Source: Azospirillum rugosum (lineage in GTDB: Bacteria; Pseudomonadota; Alphaproteobacteria; Azospirillales; Azospirillaceae). Taken from it: a stretch of DNA of 64,000 bases. Numbering within the stretch: the first letter of the stretch is position 1; every line of letters begins with the position of its first letter. The stretch spans positions 1-64,000 of the forward strand of contig NZ_JAGINP010000010.1 of NCBI RefSeq assembly GCF_017876155.1. Reading direction: 5' to 3'. The notes beneath the pieces were generated by a model. That model ran no database searches and was not told the DNA's origin. It saw only the letters and a program-made list of their open reading frames with translations. Positions 52,507 to 61,480 of this stretch are shown here, one piece after another. Position numbers and translations under genes: made by a program.

Positions 52507-54144
52507 ATGACCATTCCAAACCTGAACATACCATCCGAACGGGATCCGCTGCCGGAGCAGGCGAGCGGACAACCGGACGGACGGACGCTCCCTCCCGTGC
52601 TGGAGGTGCGCGGCTTGTCGAAATTCTTCGGCGCAACGCAGGCGCTTGCCGATGCGTCCATCGCCCTGATGCCGGGCGAGGTGCACATCCTGCTCGGCGA
52701 AAACGGCGCCGGAAAGTCCACGCTCGCCAAGATCGTCGCCGGAGTCCACGCCCCGGATGCCGGCGAGATCTGGATTGCCGGGTCCCGGCAACATCCGCGG
52801 ACGGCCCGGGAGGCGCGGAATCTTGGCGTCTCCGTGGTCTTCCAGGAACTGTCGCTCGCCCCGCATCTCTCCGTCGCCGAAAATCTCTTCCTCGGTGCCG
52901 AGGCGGCGTCCCATCCATTCCGCTTTTTGCCGCGCGCCAGGGAAAGGGAGCGAGCCCGCGCGATCCTGCACGACCTGAACATCGACCTGCCGCTCGACGA
53001 GCCGGTCGCCCGCCTGTCGATCGGCAAGAAGCAACTGCTGGAAATCGCGAAAGCCCTCCTCCAGTCGCCGCGCATCCTGATCATGGACGAACCGACCTCG
53101 GCTCTGACCGAACGGGAAAAGACGTTCCTGTTTTCCATGATCGGCCGCCTCCAGGACCGCGGTACCGCCATCCTGTACGTCACCCATCACTTGCGCGAGG
53201 TGTTCGAGATCGGCAGCCGCGTCAGCACGATGCGCGACGGTCGGGTGACGAACACGGTGACGGTCGACGACCGGCTCAGCGAGCGACACCTGCTCGAAAT
53301 GCTGACCGGACGCCAGATCGACACCACCATCAACCGGCAAACTCACGCGGCCGGCCCGACGCTGCTCACCGTCAGCGACCTCCACACGGAGGATGGCTGC
53401 CATGGCATCGACTTGACCTTGCGGCGGGGCGAAGTCGTCGGGGTCTATGGCGTGGTCGGCAGCGGGCGCGAAGGGTTGGCCCGTGCGCTGATGGGGATCT
53501 CGAAGGCGACCCAGGGGCGGATGACGCTGGACGGAAGGCCATACCAGCCGGGCAGCCCGGCCCAGGCCACAGCGCTCGGAATCGGCTATCTCGCGATCGA
53601 CCGCAAGGAGCAAGGCATTCTGCCGGAACGGCCGATCCGCGAAAACCTGACCTTGGCCAGCATCGTCCGGAACGCACGCTTCGGCATCGTCTCCCATCGT
53701 CGAGAACGGGACCACGCCGAGCAGAGCCTGCGCGCCCTGCGGGTGCGCTACGGCTCCATGGACGATCCGATCACGAGCCTTAGCGGGGGCAACCAGCAGA
53801 AGGTCCTGTTCGGTCGCGCGCTCGGCCGACAACCGAAGCTGCTGGTCATGGAGGAGCCGACCGCCGGCATCGATGTTGGCGCGAAACTCGATCTCCATGA
53901 AAGCATCCGGTCGCTGGCGGCCAAAGGCTACAGCTTCCTCGTGATATCCAGCGATCTTCCGGAAACGCTGATGCTGTGCGACCGCGTCTACACCATCTAC
54001 CGCGGTCGCTTGACCGACGAAATTCACCACCCGTGCCTGGAGGACGAGGAGCGGGTCCTGGCAAGCGTGCTGGGCCGCGGCGTTGGGGATGCTTTCCCCG
54101 CCTCCACACACATCGAACCAATGGCTGACGGAGTGCAGCGATGA
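52507..54144 (+). CDS. Ribose-type ABC ATPase (two domains)
   Basis: A 545-residue tandem ABC ATPase of the RbsA/MglA type. Domain 1: GENGAGKST, degenerate signature SIGKKQ, ILIMDEPTSAL and VTHHLREV. Domain 2: degenerate Walker A GVVGSGREGLAR, signature LSGGNQQKV and LLVMEEPTAGID. This asymmetric pattern is usual for the family. The stop overlaps the permease start by four bases. Confidence 0.93.
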   Translation: MTIPNLNIPSERDPLPEQASGQPDGRTLPPVLEVRGLSKFFGATQALADASIALMPGEVHILLGENGAGKSTLAKIVAGVHAPDAGEIWIAGSRQHPRTAREARNLGVSVVFQELSLAPHLSVAENLFLGAEAASHPFRFLPRARERERARAILHDLNIDLPLDEPVARLSIGKKQLLEIAKALLQSPRILIMDEPTSALTEREKTFLFSMIGRLQDRGTAILYVTHHLREVFEIGSRVSTMRDGRVTNTVTVDDRLSERHLLEMLTGRQIDTTINRQTHAAGPTLLTVSDLHTEDGCHGIDLTLRRGEVVGVYGVVGSGREGLARALMGISKATQGRMTLDGRPYQPGSPAQATALGIGYLAIDRKEQGILPERPIRENLTLASIVRNARFGIVSHRRERDHAEQSLRALRVRYGSMDDPITSLSGGNQQKVLFGRALGRQPKLLVMEEPTAGIDVGAKLDLHESIRSLAAKGYSFLVISSDLPETLMLCDRVYTIYRGRLTDEIHHPCLEDEERVLASVLGRGVGDAFPASTHIEPMADGVQR

Positions 54145-55136
54145 CCGCCGGCGACATGACGCGGGCTAAAGGGCCGCACAGCTTTTCGAACGCCATTCTC
54201 CGGCGGATCACGCTGAAGGATTGCGCCCTTCCCACCTTCATCGTTCTTTTGGCCTTCGTGACCGGGCTCATCGAGCCTCGCTTCTGGGCGACCGAGAACC
54301 TTCTCAACCTCAGCCGCCAGATCGCGCCGTTGCTGATCCTGTCGGTCGGCCAGGCCTTCGCCGTGATCTGCGGCGGCCTCGACCTCTCCATCGCCGCGAA
54401 CCTGGCCCTCAGCGGTGTCTACGGCATTCTCGTGATGAACGAATTCGGCGTCGTGGCCGGTGTTCTGGCGATGCTGCTGTCCGGCACGGCGGTCGGCTTC
54501 GTCAACGGGTTCATCATCACGCGTTTCCAGGTCTCGCCCCTGATCGTCACGCTCGGCATGCTGTCGGTGTGCCAGGGCCTGGCGCTGATGGCCTCGGGTG
54601 GTCTGCCCATCTACAACATGCCCGACGCGTTCATCGACGGTTTCGGCTATGGATCCCTTCTGGGTGTGCCGACGCCCACGCTGCTGGCCGTTCTGACCCT
54701 GCTGGCCGGGTGGGCCGTTCTCCGCTACACCGTGGCTGGCCGCTACATCTACGCCATCGGATCGAAAGCCGCAGCGGCCTACAGCTCGGGCATCGACGTG
54801 CGGTTCTACTCGATGCTCGCCTACACGATCAGCGGCTTGACCGCCGGCATCGGCGCCATCGTCCTGACGGCGTGGGTCAATTCAGCCCAGCCCCTGGCGG
54901 GCGCCGGGCTGGAGCTTCGCTCCGTGGCGGCGGTCGTGCTGGGTGGAATTGCGCTGACCGGAGGCAGCGGCTCCATGCTGCACGCCCTGTACGGCGCCAT
55001 CATCCTGGGCATGCTGTCGAACTCGCTGAACATGATGGGGGTTTCCTCCTTCATGCAGACGTTGGTGATCGGGTTGGTCATCGTGACGGCCGTGATCCTG
55101 GACAAGCTGCGCCGCGGCCAGACCCCCGGCGTCTGA
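54141..55136 (+). CDS. Ribose-type ABC permease
   Basis: A 331-residue RbsC-type permease with about eight to ten hydrophobic helices. Motifs: ILSVGQAFAVICGGLDLSIA, GFVNGFIITRFQVSPLIVTLG, AIGSKAAAAYSSGIDV and VVLGGIALTGGSGS. All are typical of the sugar BPD_transp_2 family. 138 bp separate it from the next gene. Confidence 0.93.
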   Translation: MTAGDMTRAKGPHSFSNAILRRITLKDCALPTFIVLLAFVTGLIEPRFWATENLLNLSRQIAPLLILSVGQAFAVICGGLDLSIAANLALSGVYGILVMNEFGVVAGVLAMLLSGTAVGFVNGFIITRFQVSPLIVTLGMLSVCQGLALMASGGLPIYNMPDAFIDGFGYGSLLGVPTPTLLAVLTLLAGWAVLRYTVAGRYIYAIGSKAAAAYSSGIDVRFYSMLAYTISGLTAGIGAIVLTAWVNSAQPLAGAGLELRSVAAVVLGGIALTGGSGSMLHALYGAIILGMLSNSLNMMGVSSFMQTLVIGLVIVTAVILDKLRRGQTPGV

Positions 55137-55274
55137 CGCGGGCTGCGACGGGAAAGCCGTCAGCACGGTCTTTTTTCGAGGTGGGCCAAGCGCCGGCGTG
55201 GGTTCGCTCCCGCCGACCACCGAGCGCGACCATACGCGCGCCCTCACAATTTCAAACAGGACAGGAGACACCCC

Positions 55275-56768
55275 ATGGATGGGTTCGCTCAAACGCCCAC
55301 CCCCCTTGCGCCAAGCCCGGCCGGGAATGACGGTGGCACCAAGACCCGGCTGCGCAACGGCGAGGAGTACAAGAAATCCCTGCGTGACGGCCGCAACGTC
55401 TGGACGGGCGGCATCCAGGTCGATGACGTCACCCAGAATCCCGTTTTGGGCCCGGGCATCTCGCTGCTTGCCGAAACCTTCGACGCGCAGTTCGACCCCA
55501 GCCTGATGGACACGACGACCTTTGTCGACGAGCATGGCGAGCGCATCAGCCGGTCCTGGCAGGTTCCTCGTGTTCCGGAGGACTTTCCGGCCCGCCGCCG
55601 AATGATCGAGTACACGACGATCAAGACCGCGGGGAGCTTCGGCCGTCCGCCCGACCTTGCGCCGCTGATCGCCGTCGGCCTCCTGGCCCGCAAGCCGATC
55701 TTTGCCAAGTCGGACGACCCCGCCGATTTTGCCGGCAACATTGAGCGCTACATCGAGCACGGAAGGCGCAACAACATCATCGCGGCCGAGGTGCTCGCCG
55801 ACCCACAGGCCGACCGGTCGGCGGGATCCTCGGCTTCGGCCGGGCTGCTGCGGGTTGTTTCCCGTGAGAAGGACGGCGTCCGGCTGCGCGGTGCCAAATC
55901 GGTCGGCTCCATCGCCGCGCAAGCCGATGAGATCATCTTCTCGAACCTGACTCGCCCCGATTTCCCGCCCGAGGCCTGTGTCTGGGGCGCCATCCCGGTG
56001 GCGACCGAAGGCTTGAAGCTGGTGTGCCGGGAATCGGTGTCCCATCCGGGGGCGGACCCCTTCGACCATCCCCTGGCCAGCCGCGGCGAAGAGTCCGACC
56101 AGCTGATCATCTTCGACGACGTGTTCGTTCCGAACGACCGGCTGTTCAACGTCGGCGATCCGGAACTGCTGAAGCTGTATGGACCAGTGACGGTCTGGGT
56201 GCATTGGCACATCCTGACCCGCCTGTCGGTCAAGGCCGATCTCTTCGTCGGCATCGGCCAGCTCGTCCTTGACGTTCTGGGAACGGCGAACATTCCACAG
56301 GTCCGTGCGTATCTCGCGGAACTGATCTGCTACGCGCAAACCCTGAAAGCCTTCGTGCTCGCGGCCGAAAGGCTCGCCACCCCGAGCGAGAACGGGGTGC
56401 TGACGCCGGACGTCAACATGCTCACGGCCGGGAGGCTGCATTCCATCGAGCATTACCCGCGGATCATCCACACCGTCCAGGAACTCTGCGGCCAGGGCCT
56501 GGTCATGCGCTTCCAAAAGGCCGACTTCGAGCATCCGGACATCGGTCCGCTCCTCGATCAGCTCCTTCCGGGGCGGAACATGAGCGCGCGCGACAAGAAC
56601 CGGCTCATGAACTTCATCTGGGACCTCACCACCGGGTCCCACGCGGGCCGAACCGAGCTGTTCGAGAACGTCAACGCGACGCCCGCCAACTTCCTGCGCG
56701 AGCGCCTGTACCGCGAGTACCCGCGCGAGCGGATCATGACCATCGCCCGCGACCTCGCCGGGGTGTGA
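55275..56768 (+). CDS. HpaB-family flavin-dependent monooxygenase
   Basis: A 497-residue member of the 4-hydroxyphenylacetate 3-monooxygenase large-subunit family, which uses reduced flavin supplied by a separate reductase (probably the gene at 59405). N-terminal NGEEYKKSLRDGRNVWTGG, central AKSVGSIAAQADEIIFSN and the C-terminal acyl-CoA-dehydrogenase-like bundle (LTAGRLHSIEHYPRIIHTVQ, MNFIWDLTTGSHAGR) fit the family. GGAGA precedes the ATG. With nicX downstream, hydroxylation of a pyridine-type ring to a dihydroxypyridine is the likely role; the substrate is inferred only. Confidence 0.87.
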   Translation: MDGFAQTPTPLAPSPAGNDGGTKTRLRNGEEYKKSLRDGRNVWTGGIQVDDVTQNPVLGPGISLLAETFDAQFDPSLMDTTTFVDEHGERISRSWQVPRVPEDFPARRRMIEYTTIKTAGSFGRPPDLAPLIAVGLLARKPIFAKSDDPADFAGNIERYIEHGRRNNIIAAEVLADPQADRSAGSSASAGLLRVVSREKDGVRLRGAKSVGSIAAQADEIIFSNLTRPDFPPEACVWGAIPVATEGLKLVCRESVSHPGADPFDHPLASRGEESDQLIIFDDVFVPNDRLFNVGDPELLKLYGPVTVWVHWHILTRLSVKADLFVGIGQLVLDVLGTANIPQVRAYLAELICYAQTLKAFVLAAERLATPSENGVLTPDVNMLTAGRLHSIEHYPRIIHTVQELCGQGLVMRFQKADFEHPDIGPLLDQLLPGRNMSARDKNRLMNFIWDLTTGSHAGRTELFENVNATPANFLRERLYREYPRERIMTIARDLAGV

Positions 56769-56833
56769 GGCAGGCCCGCCCGACCCGGTCCCGACAACCA
56801 ATGGCATAACGCCCACACAGGAGTTTGACGTCT

Positions 56834-57898
56834 ATGGCGACAACGACCGCAACCGCCTACCGGATGGCGGAGATTGTGCCCCTCTTCCGACGCATGCTCG
56901 AGCTGTGCAAGCTCAAGCCCAGCGAGTCCCTGGTCATCCTGACGGAACCGGAGGCGAACCAGGACTACGCCGCGGCTATGTACGGCGCCGCGCGCGAGAT
57001 CGGCGCCGAAACCCTGACGATCATGGTGCCGTCCGCTCCGCCGGAGCAGGTTCCGATCATTCGAACGGGCAACGTCTCCTCGGCGATCCTGTCCAAGGCA
57101 AAGCTGGCGATCGAGACGCTCAAAATGGCCGACATGGTGATCGACCTGTCGACCGGCGGCTTGCTGCACTCGAAGGAGCAGCGCGAAATCCTGCAGAGCG
57201 GCACCCGGATGCTCATGGTCCACGACCCGGTCGAGGCGCTGCAGCGGCTGTTCCCGACGCCGGAGGACAAGGAACGCGTCGAGCGTGGAATGGAACGCCT
57301 GCGCCGCGCCAAAAGCATTCGGCTGGAGTCCGACAACGGGACCAACGTGTGGTTCGACATTTCGGAGCGCCCGATCATCGGCCAGTACGGCTACACCGAT
57401 GAACCGGGGCGCTGGGATCATTGGCCGGGCGCCTTCCAGTACACCATTCCGACCGAAGGCCGCGGCGACGGCACCCTGGTGCTCGATCCCGGCGACATCT
57501 GGTACCCGGCCAAGCGATTCCTCAGCGGTCCGGTGACGATGCGGTTCGAGCAGGGCAGCGTGGTCGGAATCGAGGGGGGCTTGGATGCTTTCCTCATCCG
57601 CGATTACATCGAGGGCTGGCAGGATCCGGAGGGCTTCGCCATCTCGCACTTGGGCTGGGGGTCCCACCCGCGTGCGCTGTGGAACGCCATCGCCTTCCAG
57701 GACCCGCTCGACATCATCGGCCAGGACGGTCGCACCGCCTACGGCACGACCCTGTTCGCCCTTGGGGAGAACGCGACCTTCGGCGGCAAGCACACCACGG
57801 GGTGCCATCAGGACTTCGCGCTGCGCCATCACCGCTTCTACCTCGATGACGAACTCATTGCCGACAGCGGCCGGATCCTGCCCGCCGATCTGCGATGA
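56834..57898 (+). CDS. nicX: 2,5-dihydroxypyridine 5,6-dioxygenase
   Basis: A 354-residue NicX-type ring-cleaving dioxygenase that opens 2,5-dihydroxypyridine to N-formylmaleamate with Fe(II). His272 (ISHLGWG), His325 and Asp327 (GCHQDFA) keep the exact spacing of the His265/His318/Asp320 iron ligands reported for Pseudomonas NicX, shifted by seven. WYPAKRFLSGPVTMRFE and AISHLGWGSHPRALW are further family blocks. ATG 56834 has AGGAG ten bases upstream. It follows the monooxygenase gene after 65 bp. Confidence 0.9.
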   Translation: MATTTATAYRMAEIVPLFRRMLELCKLKPSESLVILTEPEANQDYAAAMYGAAREIGAETLTIMVPSAPPEQVPIIRTGNVSSAILSKAKLAIETLKMADMVIDLSTGGLLHSKEQREILQSGTRMLMVHDPVEALQRLFPTPEDKERVERGMERLRRAKSIRLESDNGTNVWFDISERPIIGQYGYTDEPGRWDHWPGAFQYTIPTEGRGDGTLVLDPGDIWYPAKRFLSGPVTMRFEQGSVVGIEGGLDAFLIRDYIEGWQDPEGFAISHLGWGSHPRALWNAIAFQDPLDIIGQDGRTAYGTTLFALGENATFGGKHTTGCHQDFALRHHRFYLDDELIADSGRILPADLR

Positions 57899-57975
57899 CC
57901 CGTTGCGGAGCACCGGTCCATCGGCCGGTGCTCCGCGCGTCCGACACGCTTGAGGAACAGACGAAGAGAGTGGCC

Positions 57976-58293
57976 ATGAGTTTCGCGTCCTGTGTTTCGT
58001 ATTCCTGCCGGAGCGGCCGCGAGGAGGAGTTGCTGCGCGCGCTGGCGCAACTCGCCCACCACACGCGACGCGAACCGGGATGCCTCGAATACCGCCTTCA
58101 CCGCGACCCGGAGAACGCGTCGCGGTTCTTCCTCTACGAGCGCTACGTCGATGAATCGGCGTACCGCCTTCATCAAGCCAGTGAGCATTTCGAAACATGG
58201 GCCAAGGGCATCATCCCCGGTCTCCTCGACGAGCGGCGCATCGAACGATACGTGACGGTCGACGATCTCGAAGCCCTGGCCCAGGCGCAATGA
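57976..58293 (+). CDS. Antibiotic biosynthesis monooxygenase (ABM) domain protein
   Basis: A 105-residue single ABM/dimeric alpha-beta barrel protein. CRSGREEELLRALAQLA, TRREPGCLEYRLHRD, FFLYERYVDESAYRLHQAS and HFETW are typical. These small proteins are quinone-forming oxygenases or detoxifying partners; here it may handle an oxidised pyridine intermediate. ATG 57976 was chosen on family fit. The gene lies between nicX and the hydrolase. Confidence 0.82.
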   Translation: MSFASCVSYSCRSGREEELLRALAQLAHHTRREPGCLEYRLHRDPENASRFFLYERYVDESAYRLHQASEHFETWAKGIIPGLLDERRIERYVTVDDLEALAQAQ

Positions 58294-58318
58294 CGTGAGT
58301 CCGATGGGGAACACCGAC

Positions 58319-59332
58319 ATGGACTGGCACCGTGAGTGCGGGGTGTTTGAGCTTGGCGATCAGGAGCTTCTGTCGCAGGCAACGCTTCGAAACGCCCGGG
58401 TTTCCTGGGCGACGCATGGCCGGCTCTCGCCGGCGAAGGACAACGTCATCCTCTACCCGACCAGCTATTCCGCCCAGCACCAGGATCTGGAATGGCTGAT
58501 CGGTCCGGACGGCATTTTGGACCCGGAGCGATGGTTCATCGTCATTGCGGACGCCTTCGGCAACGGGCTGTCGTCCAGCCCGTCGAACACGCCCGATTTT
58601 CCGGAGCTGGTGACGACGTGGGACAATGTGCAGGCGCAACGCCGCCTGCTGCGCGAGCTGTTTGGCGTCGAGCGTCTCGCCTGCGTCTACGGTTGGTCGA
58701 TGGGTGCGCAGCAGGCCTATCATTGGGCCGCCGCTTTCCCGGACGCCGTCGAGCGCATCGTGGTGAATTGCGGCAGCGCCCGCACCGCGGTCCACAATCG
58801 CGTCTTTCTGGCGGGCATGATGGCCACGTTGGAAGCTGCCCCGGAACACCTGGGACAGGGCCGCTTCTCCGCCACGCCGTCGGGCGCGTTGCGCGCTTTC
58901 GCCCGCATCTACGCGGGTTGGGCGCTCAGCCAGGACTTTTACCGCGCCGGCCTTCATCTCAGCGCGCTCGGCGCTCCGGATCTGGAGACCTTTCTGCGGT
59001 CGCAATGGGACGAACGGTTCGCGCGGCGCAACGCCGCCGACCTCTACTGCCAGCTCAAGACGTGGGAGGCGAGCGACATCAGCGCCAATCCTCGCTACCG
59101 CGGAGACCTGACCGCGGCGCTGAACGCCATCCAGGCCCGCGTGCTCCTGATGCCCAGCGAAACCGACCTGTATTTCCGGGTTGCTGACAATGAAGCGGAA
59201 CTGCCGCACCTGCGCGCCGGCGTGCTTCGGCCAATCCCGAGCATCTGGGGCCACCGGGCCGGCAACCCGGCCCAGAATGCAGCCGACGCCGCGTTCATCC
59301 GCGACGCGGTGCACCGTTTCCTCGCCGCGTGA
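58319..59332 (+). CDS. MetX-like alpha/beta hydrolase
   Basis: A 337-residue alpha/beta hydrolase of the homoserine acetyltransferase-like type. Nucleophile elbow YGWSMGAQQAYHW, acid site MPSETDLYF and His in IWGHRAGNP form a full triad. By position it may be the N-formylmaleamate deformylase (the NicD role), but NicD proteins are shorter and of a different hydrolase branch. Start chosen at ATG 58319 (GGGGA eight bases upstream); ATG 58304 and GTG 58295 are alternatives. Confidence 0.82.
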   Translation: MDWHRECGVFELGDQELLSQATLRNARVSWATHGRLSPAKDNVILYPTSYSAQHQDLEWLIGPDGILDPERWFIVIADAFGNGLSSSPSNTPDFPELVTTWDNVQAQRRLLRELFGVERLACVYGWSMGAQQAYHWAAAFPDAVERIVVNCGSARTAVHNRVFLAGMMATLEAAPEHLGQGRFSATPSGALRAFARIYAGWALSQDFYRAGLHLSALGAPDLETFLRSQWDERFARRNAADLYCQLKTWEASDISANPRYRGDLTAALNAIQARVLLMPSETDLYFRVADNEAELPHLRAGVLRPIPSIWGHRAGNPAQNAADAAFIRDAVHRFLAA

Positions 59333-59404
59333 TCGGGCCATTGCCACAGGCGGGGAAAGACGTCGCCCAGGTTCCGACCATGCACGCAACTGGAGGAGAA
59401 GACT

Positions 59405-59905
59405 ATGATGATGGACACCTTCGTCGATGCCGAACAGTTTCGGGCGGCCATGCGCCGCACCGCGTCGTCCGTCGGGGTTCTCGCCACCGATGGCGCCTTC
59501 GGGCGCGCTGGCTTAACCGTTTCCTCGCTGTCCTCGCTGTCCGCGGAGCCGCCGTCCGTGCTGTGCTGTGTCCACAGGCAAAGCCGGGCGTTGGAGGTCC
59601 TGCTGGGGAATGGTGTGTTCACGGCGAACTTCCTGGCGACGGGCCAGTCCAAAGTGGCCGACGTCTTCGCCGGGTTCGTGGCAGAACACCGCGAGAACCG
59701 CTTTGCCGTGGGTGAATGGAAAACGCTGTTCACAGGGGCGCCGGCGCTGTCCGGTACGATCTGCAGCTTCGATTGCCGCGTCGCCGCGACATTCGAATTC
59801 GGCACGCACCGCATCATCGCGGGCGAGGTGATGGCGCTGGAAACCGGATCGGACAGCCCGCTCGTCTATTCCGACCGGGCTTACAAGCAGCTGGTCGCAG
59901 GATGA
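59405..59905 (+). CDS. Flavin reductase (HpaC-like)
   Basis: A 166-residue flavin reductase-like protein. SVGVLATDG, LTVSSLSSLSAEPPSVLCCV, FTANFLATGQ and HRIIAGEVMAL match the HpaC/flavin reductase family. It probably supplies reduced FMN or FAD to the HpaB-like monooxygenase at 55275. GGAGGAG precedes the first of three adjacent ATGs. Its stop overlaps an in-frame ATG of the amidase frame (59902). Confidence 0.88.
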   Translation: MMMDTFVDAEQFRAAMRRTASSVGVLATDGAFGRAGLTVSSLSSLSAEPPSVLCCVHRQSRALEVLLGNGVFTANFLATGQSKVADVFAGFVAEHRENRFAVGEWKTLFTGAPALSGTICSFDCRVAATFEFGTHRIIAGEVMALETGSDSPLVYSDRAYKQLVAG

Positions 59906-59976
59906 AGGCCTTCGCGGGGAAAGCGTCCGGAAAGACCCTTTGTCCCGCTCAAAGCGAAACGGAACCAAGGCCCCCC

Positions 59977-61296
59977 ATGACCCTGTCCACTCTGCCAGCT
60001 TGCGAACTCGTCGAACGGCTCACCAGGGGCGGCGTGACCGCCACAGAGGTCGCGCAGTCATTCCTGGCGCGGATCGCGGAATGCGATTCCTCGATCGGGG
60101 CGTGGCAGCACCTCGATCCGGCGGAGGTCCTGGAGACCGCGCGCCGGCTGGACGCCGCGGATGTTCGTGGTCCGCTGCATGGCTTGCCGATCGCCGTGAA
60201 GGACATCATGGACACCCATGACATGCCCACGGCCTACGGCTCCGACCTGTACCGCCATCATCAGCCATCCTGGGACGCGGCCGTCGTGGCGCAGTTGCGC
60301 AGCCTCGGGGCGCTGGTGCTGGGCAAGACGGTCACCACCGAATTCGCGTATTTCAAGCCTGGAAAGACCGCCAACCCTTGGGATGTCCGCCGCACCCCGG
60401 GCGGCTCGTCCAGCGGAAGTGCCGCCGCCGTTGCCGCGGGAATGGCTCCGATCGGGCTTGGCTCGCAGACCGCGGCGTCGCTGATCCGACCCGCCTCGTA
60501 CTGCGGCGTGGTCGGGTTCAAGCCCTCTTTCGGCCGCTACAGCCTGGCAGGAATCAAACCGCTCGCACATTCCTTGGATACACTGGGCTGGATGGCCCGG
60601 ACGGTCGACGACATCGATCTGATCGGCAAAGCGCTTTCCGGCCGTGCCCTGACCGGCTTGCCGGCAACCGGAATCCAGGGCCTGCGCATCGGCCTTGTAC
60701 GAACCTACGAATGGCCGTTGGCGGAGCCCTCGACCCGGAATGCACTGGAAACCGCGACCGAATTGTTCCGGAGAGGCGGCGCTACCGTCAGCACGGTCGA
60801 TTTGCCGGAGCCTTTCGCGGCGATGGCGGACACACATGCCGGTGTGATGGCGTTCGAGGCGGCAAGAGCGCTGGCGTTCGAACACGCTTCCGCCTCTGAT
60901 CAATTGAGCCCGCAATTGCGCGCCCTGTTGGACAAAGGACTTGCGATCGACGAATCGTCTTATTTCCGGTTGCAGGATGCGGCCGTCGCATGCCGCAACC
61001 TCTTGCGTGACCTCTTCTCAAGCTATGACGTCCTTCTTGCACCCAGTGCGCCCGGTGAGGCTCCCACAGGCCTCCAGGCAACCGGAGACCCGGCCTTCAG
61101 CCGGATGTGGGCCGTCCTGCATGTGCCCTGCCTGACTCTCCCCGGATTGACCGGCGAGGAGGGAATGCCGGTGGGAATCCAATTGATCGGATCCTATCAA
61201 TGTGATGACCGGCTGCTCTGCATTGCAAAGGGATGCATGGATGCGCTCAATGGGGCTCTGTCGCAAAGTTTGCCTGTGGAACGGCATCGGCGTTGA
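59977..61296 (+). CDS. Amidase-signature hydrolase
   Basis: A 439-residue amidase-signature enzyme. The Ser-cisSer-Lys triad is visible as Lys75 (IAVKDIMD), Ser144 (PGGSSSGSA) and nucleophile Ser168. The residue pair before the nucleophile reads TAAS where most members have TGGS. By context it may hydrolyse maleamate to maleate (normally done by isochorismatase-type NicF) or a pathway amide. ATG 59977 fits the family N-terminus; ATG 59902, overlapping the reductase stop, would add 25 residues and give translational coupling. Confidence 0.88.
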   Translation: MTLSTLPACELVERLTRGGVTATEVAQSFLARIAECDSSIGAWQHLDPAEVLETARRLDAADVRGPLHGLPIAVKDIMDTHDMPTAYGSDLYRHHQPSWDAAVVAQLRSLGALVLGKTVTTEFAYFKPGKTANPWDVRRTPGGSSSGSAAAVAAGMAPIGLGSQTAASLIRPASYCGVVGFKPSFGRYSLAGIKPLAHSLDTLGWMARTVDDIDLIGKALSGRALTGLPATGIQGLRIGLVRTYEWPLAEPSTRNALETATELFRRGGATVSTVDLPEPFAAMADTHAGVMAFEAARALAFEHASASDQLSPQLRALLDKGLAIDESSYFRLQDAAVACRNLLRDLFSSYDVLLAPSAPGEAPTGLQATGDPAFSRMWAVLHVPCLTLPGLTGEEGMPVGIQLIGSYQCDDRLLCIAKGCMDALNGALSQSLPVERHRR

Positions 61297-61364
61297 CCCC
61301 CTATCGGCGTCCGCCTGCCGCCACACCGGCCGACCAAGGCCGCGCCCATTCAGCGGCTAACGGT

Positions 61365-61394
61365 GAATGACCCTCTGCCGATGGAGGGTCATTC
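61365..61394. terminator. Bidirectional hairpin terminator
   Basis: GAATGACCCTC and GAGGGTCATTC form a perfect 11-bp stem with an 8-base loop, between the amidase (plus) and the sugar permease (minus). No long T-run, so strength is uncertain. Confidence 0.65.
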
Positions 61395-61480
61395 GAGCGC
61401 GCCGGTTCACAACCCGGCCAACCCGGCCTGTCGGCCACGAAGGGCGTGTCACCACCGGACAACCAAGGAACCAGCGCCGC

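Noticed and set aside
50905..54111. 1068-codon minus-strand frame opposite the ribose-type ABC genes
   Set aside because: Antisense shadow; the plus strand has full ABC motifs and ribosome sites.
61365..61394. Operator rather than terminator
   Set aside because: The 11-bp perfect stem lies between convergent gene ends, with no promoter pointing away from it.
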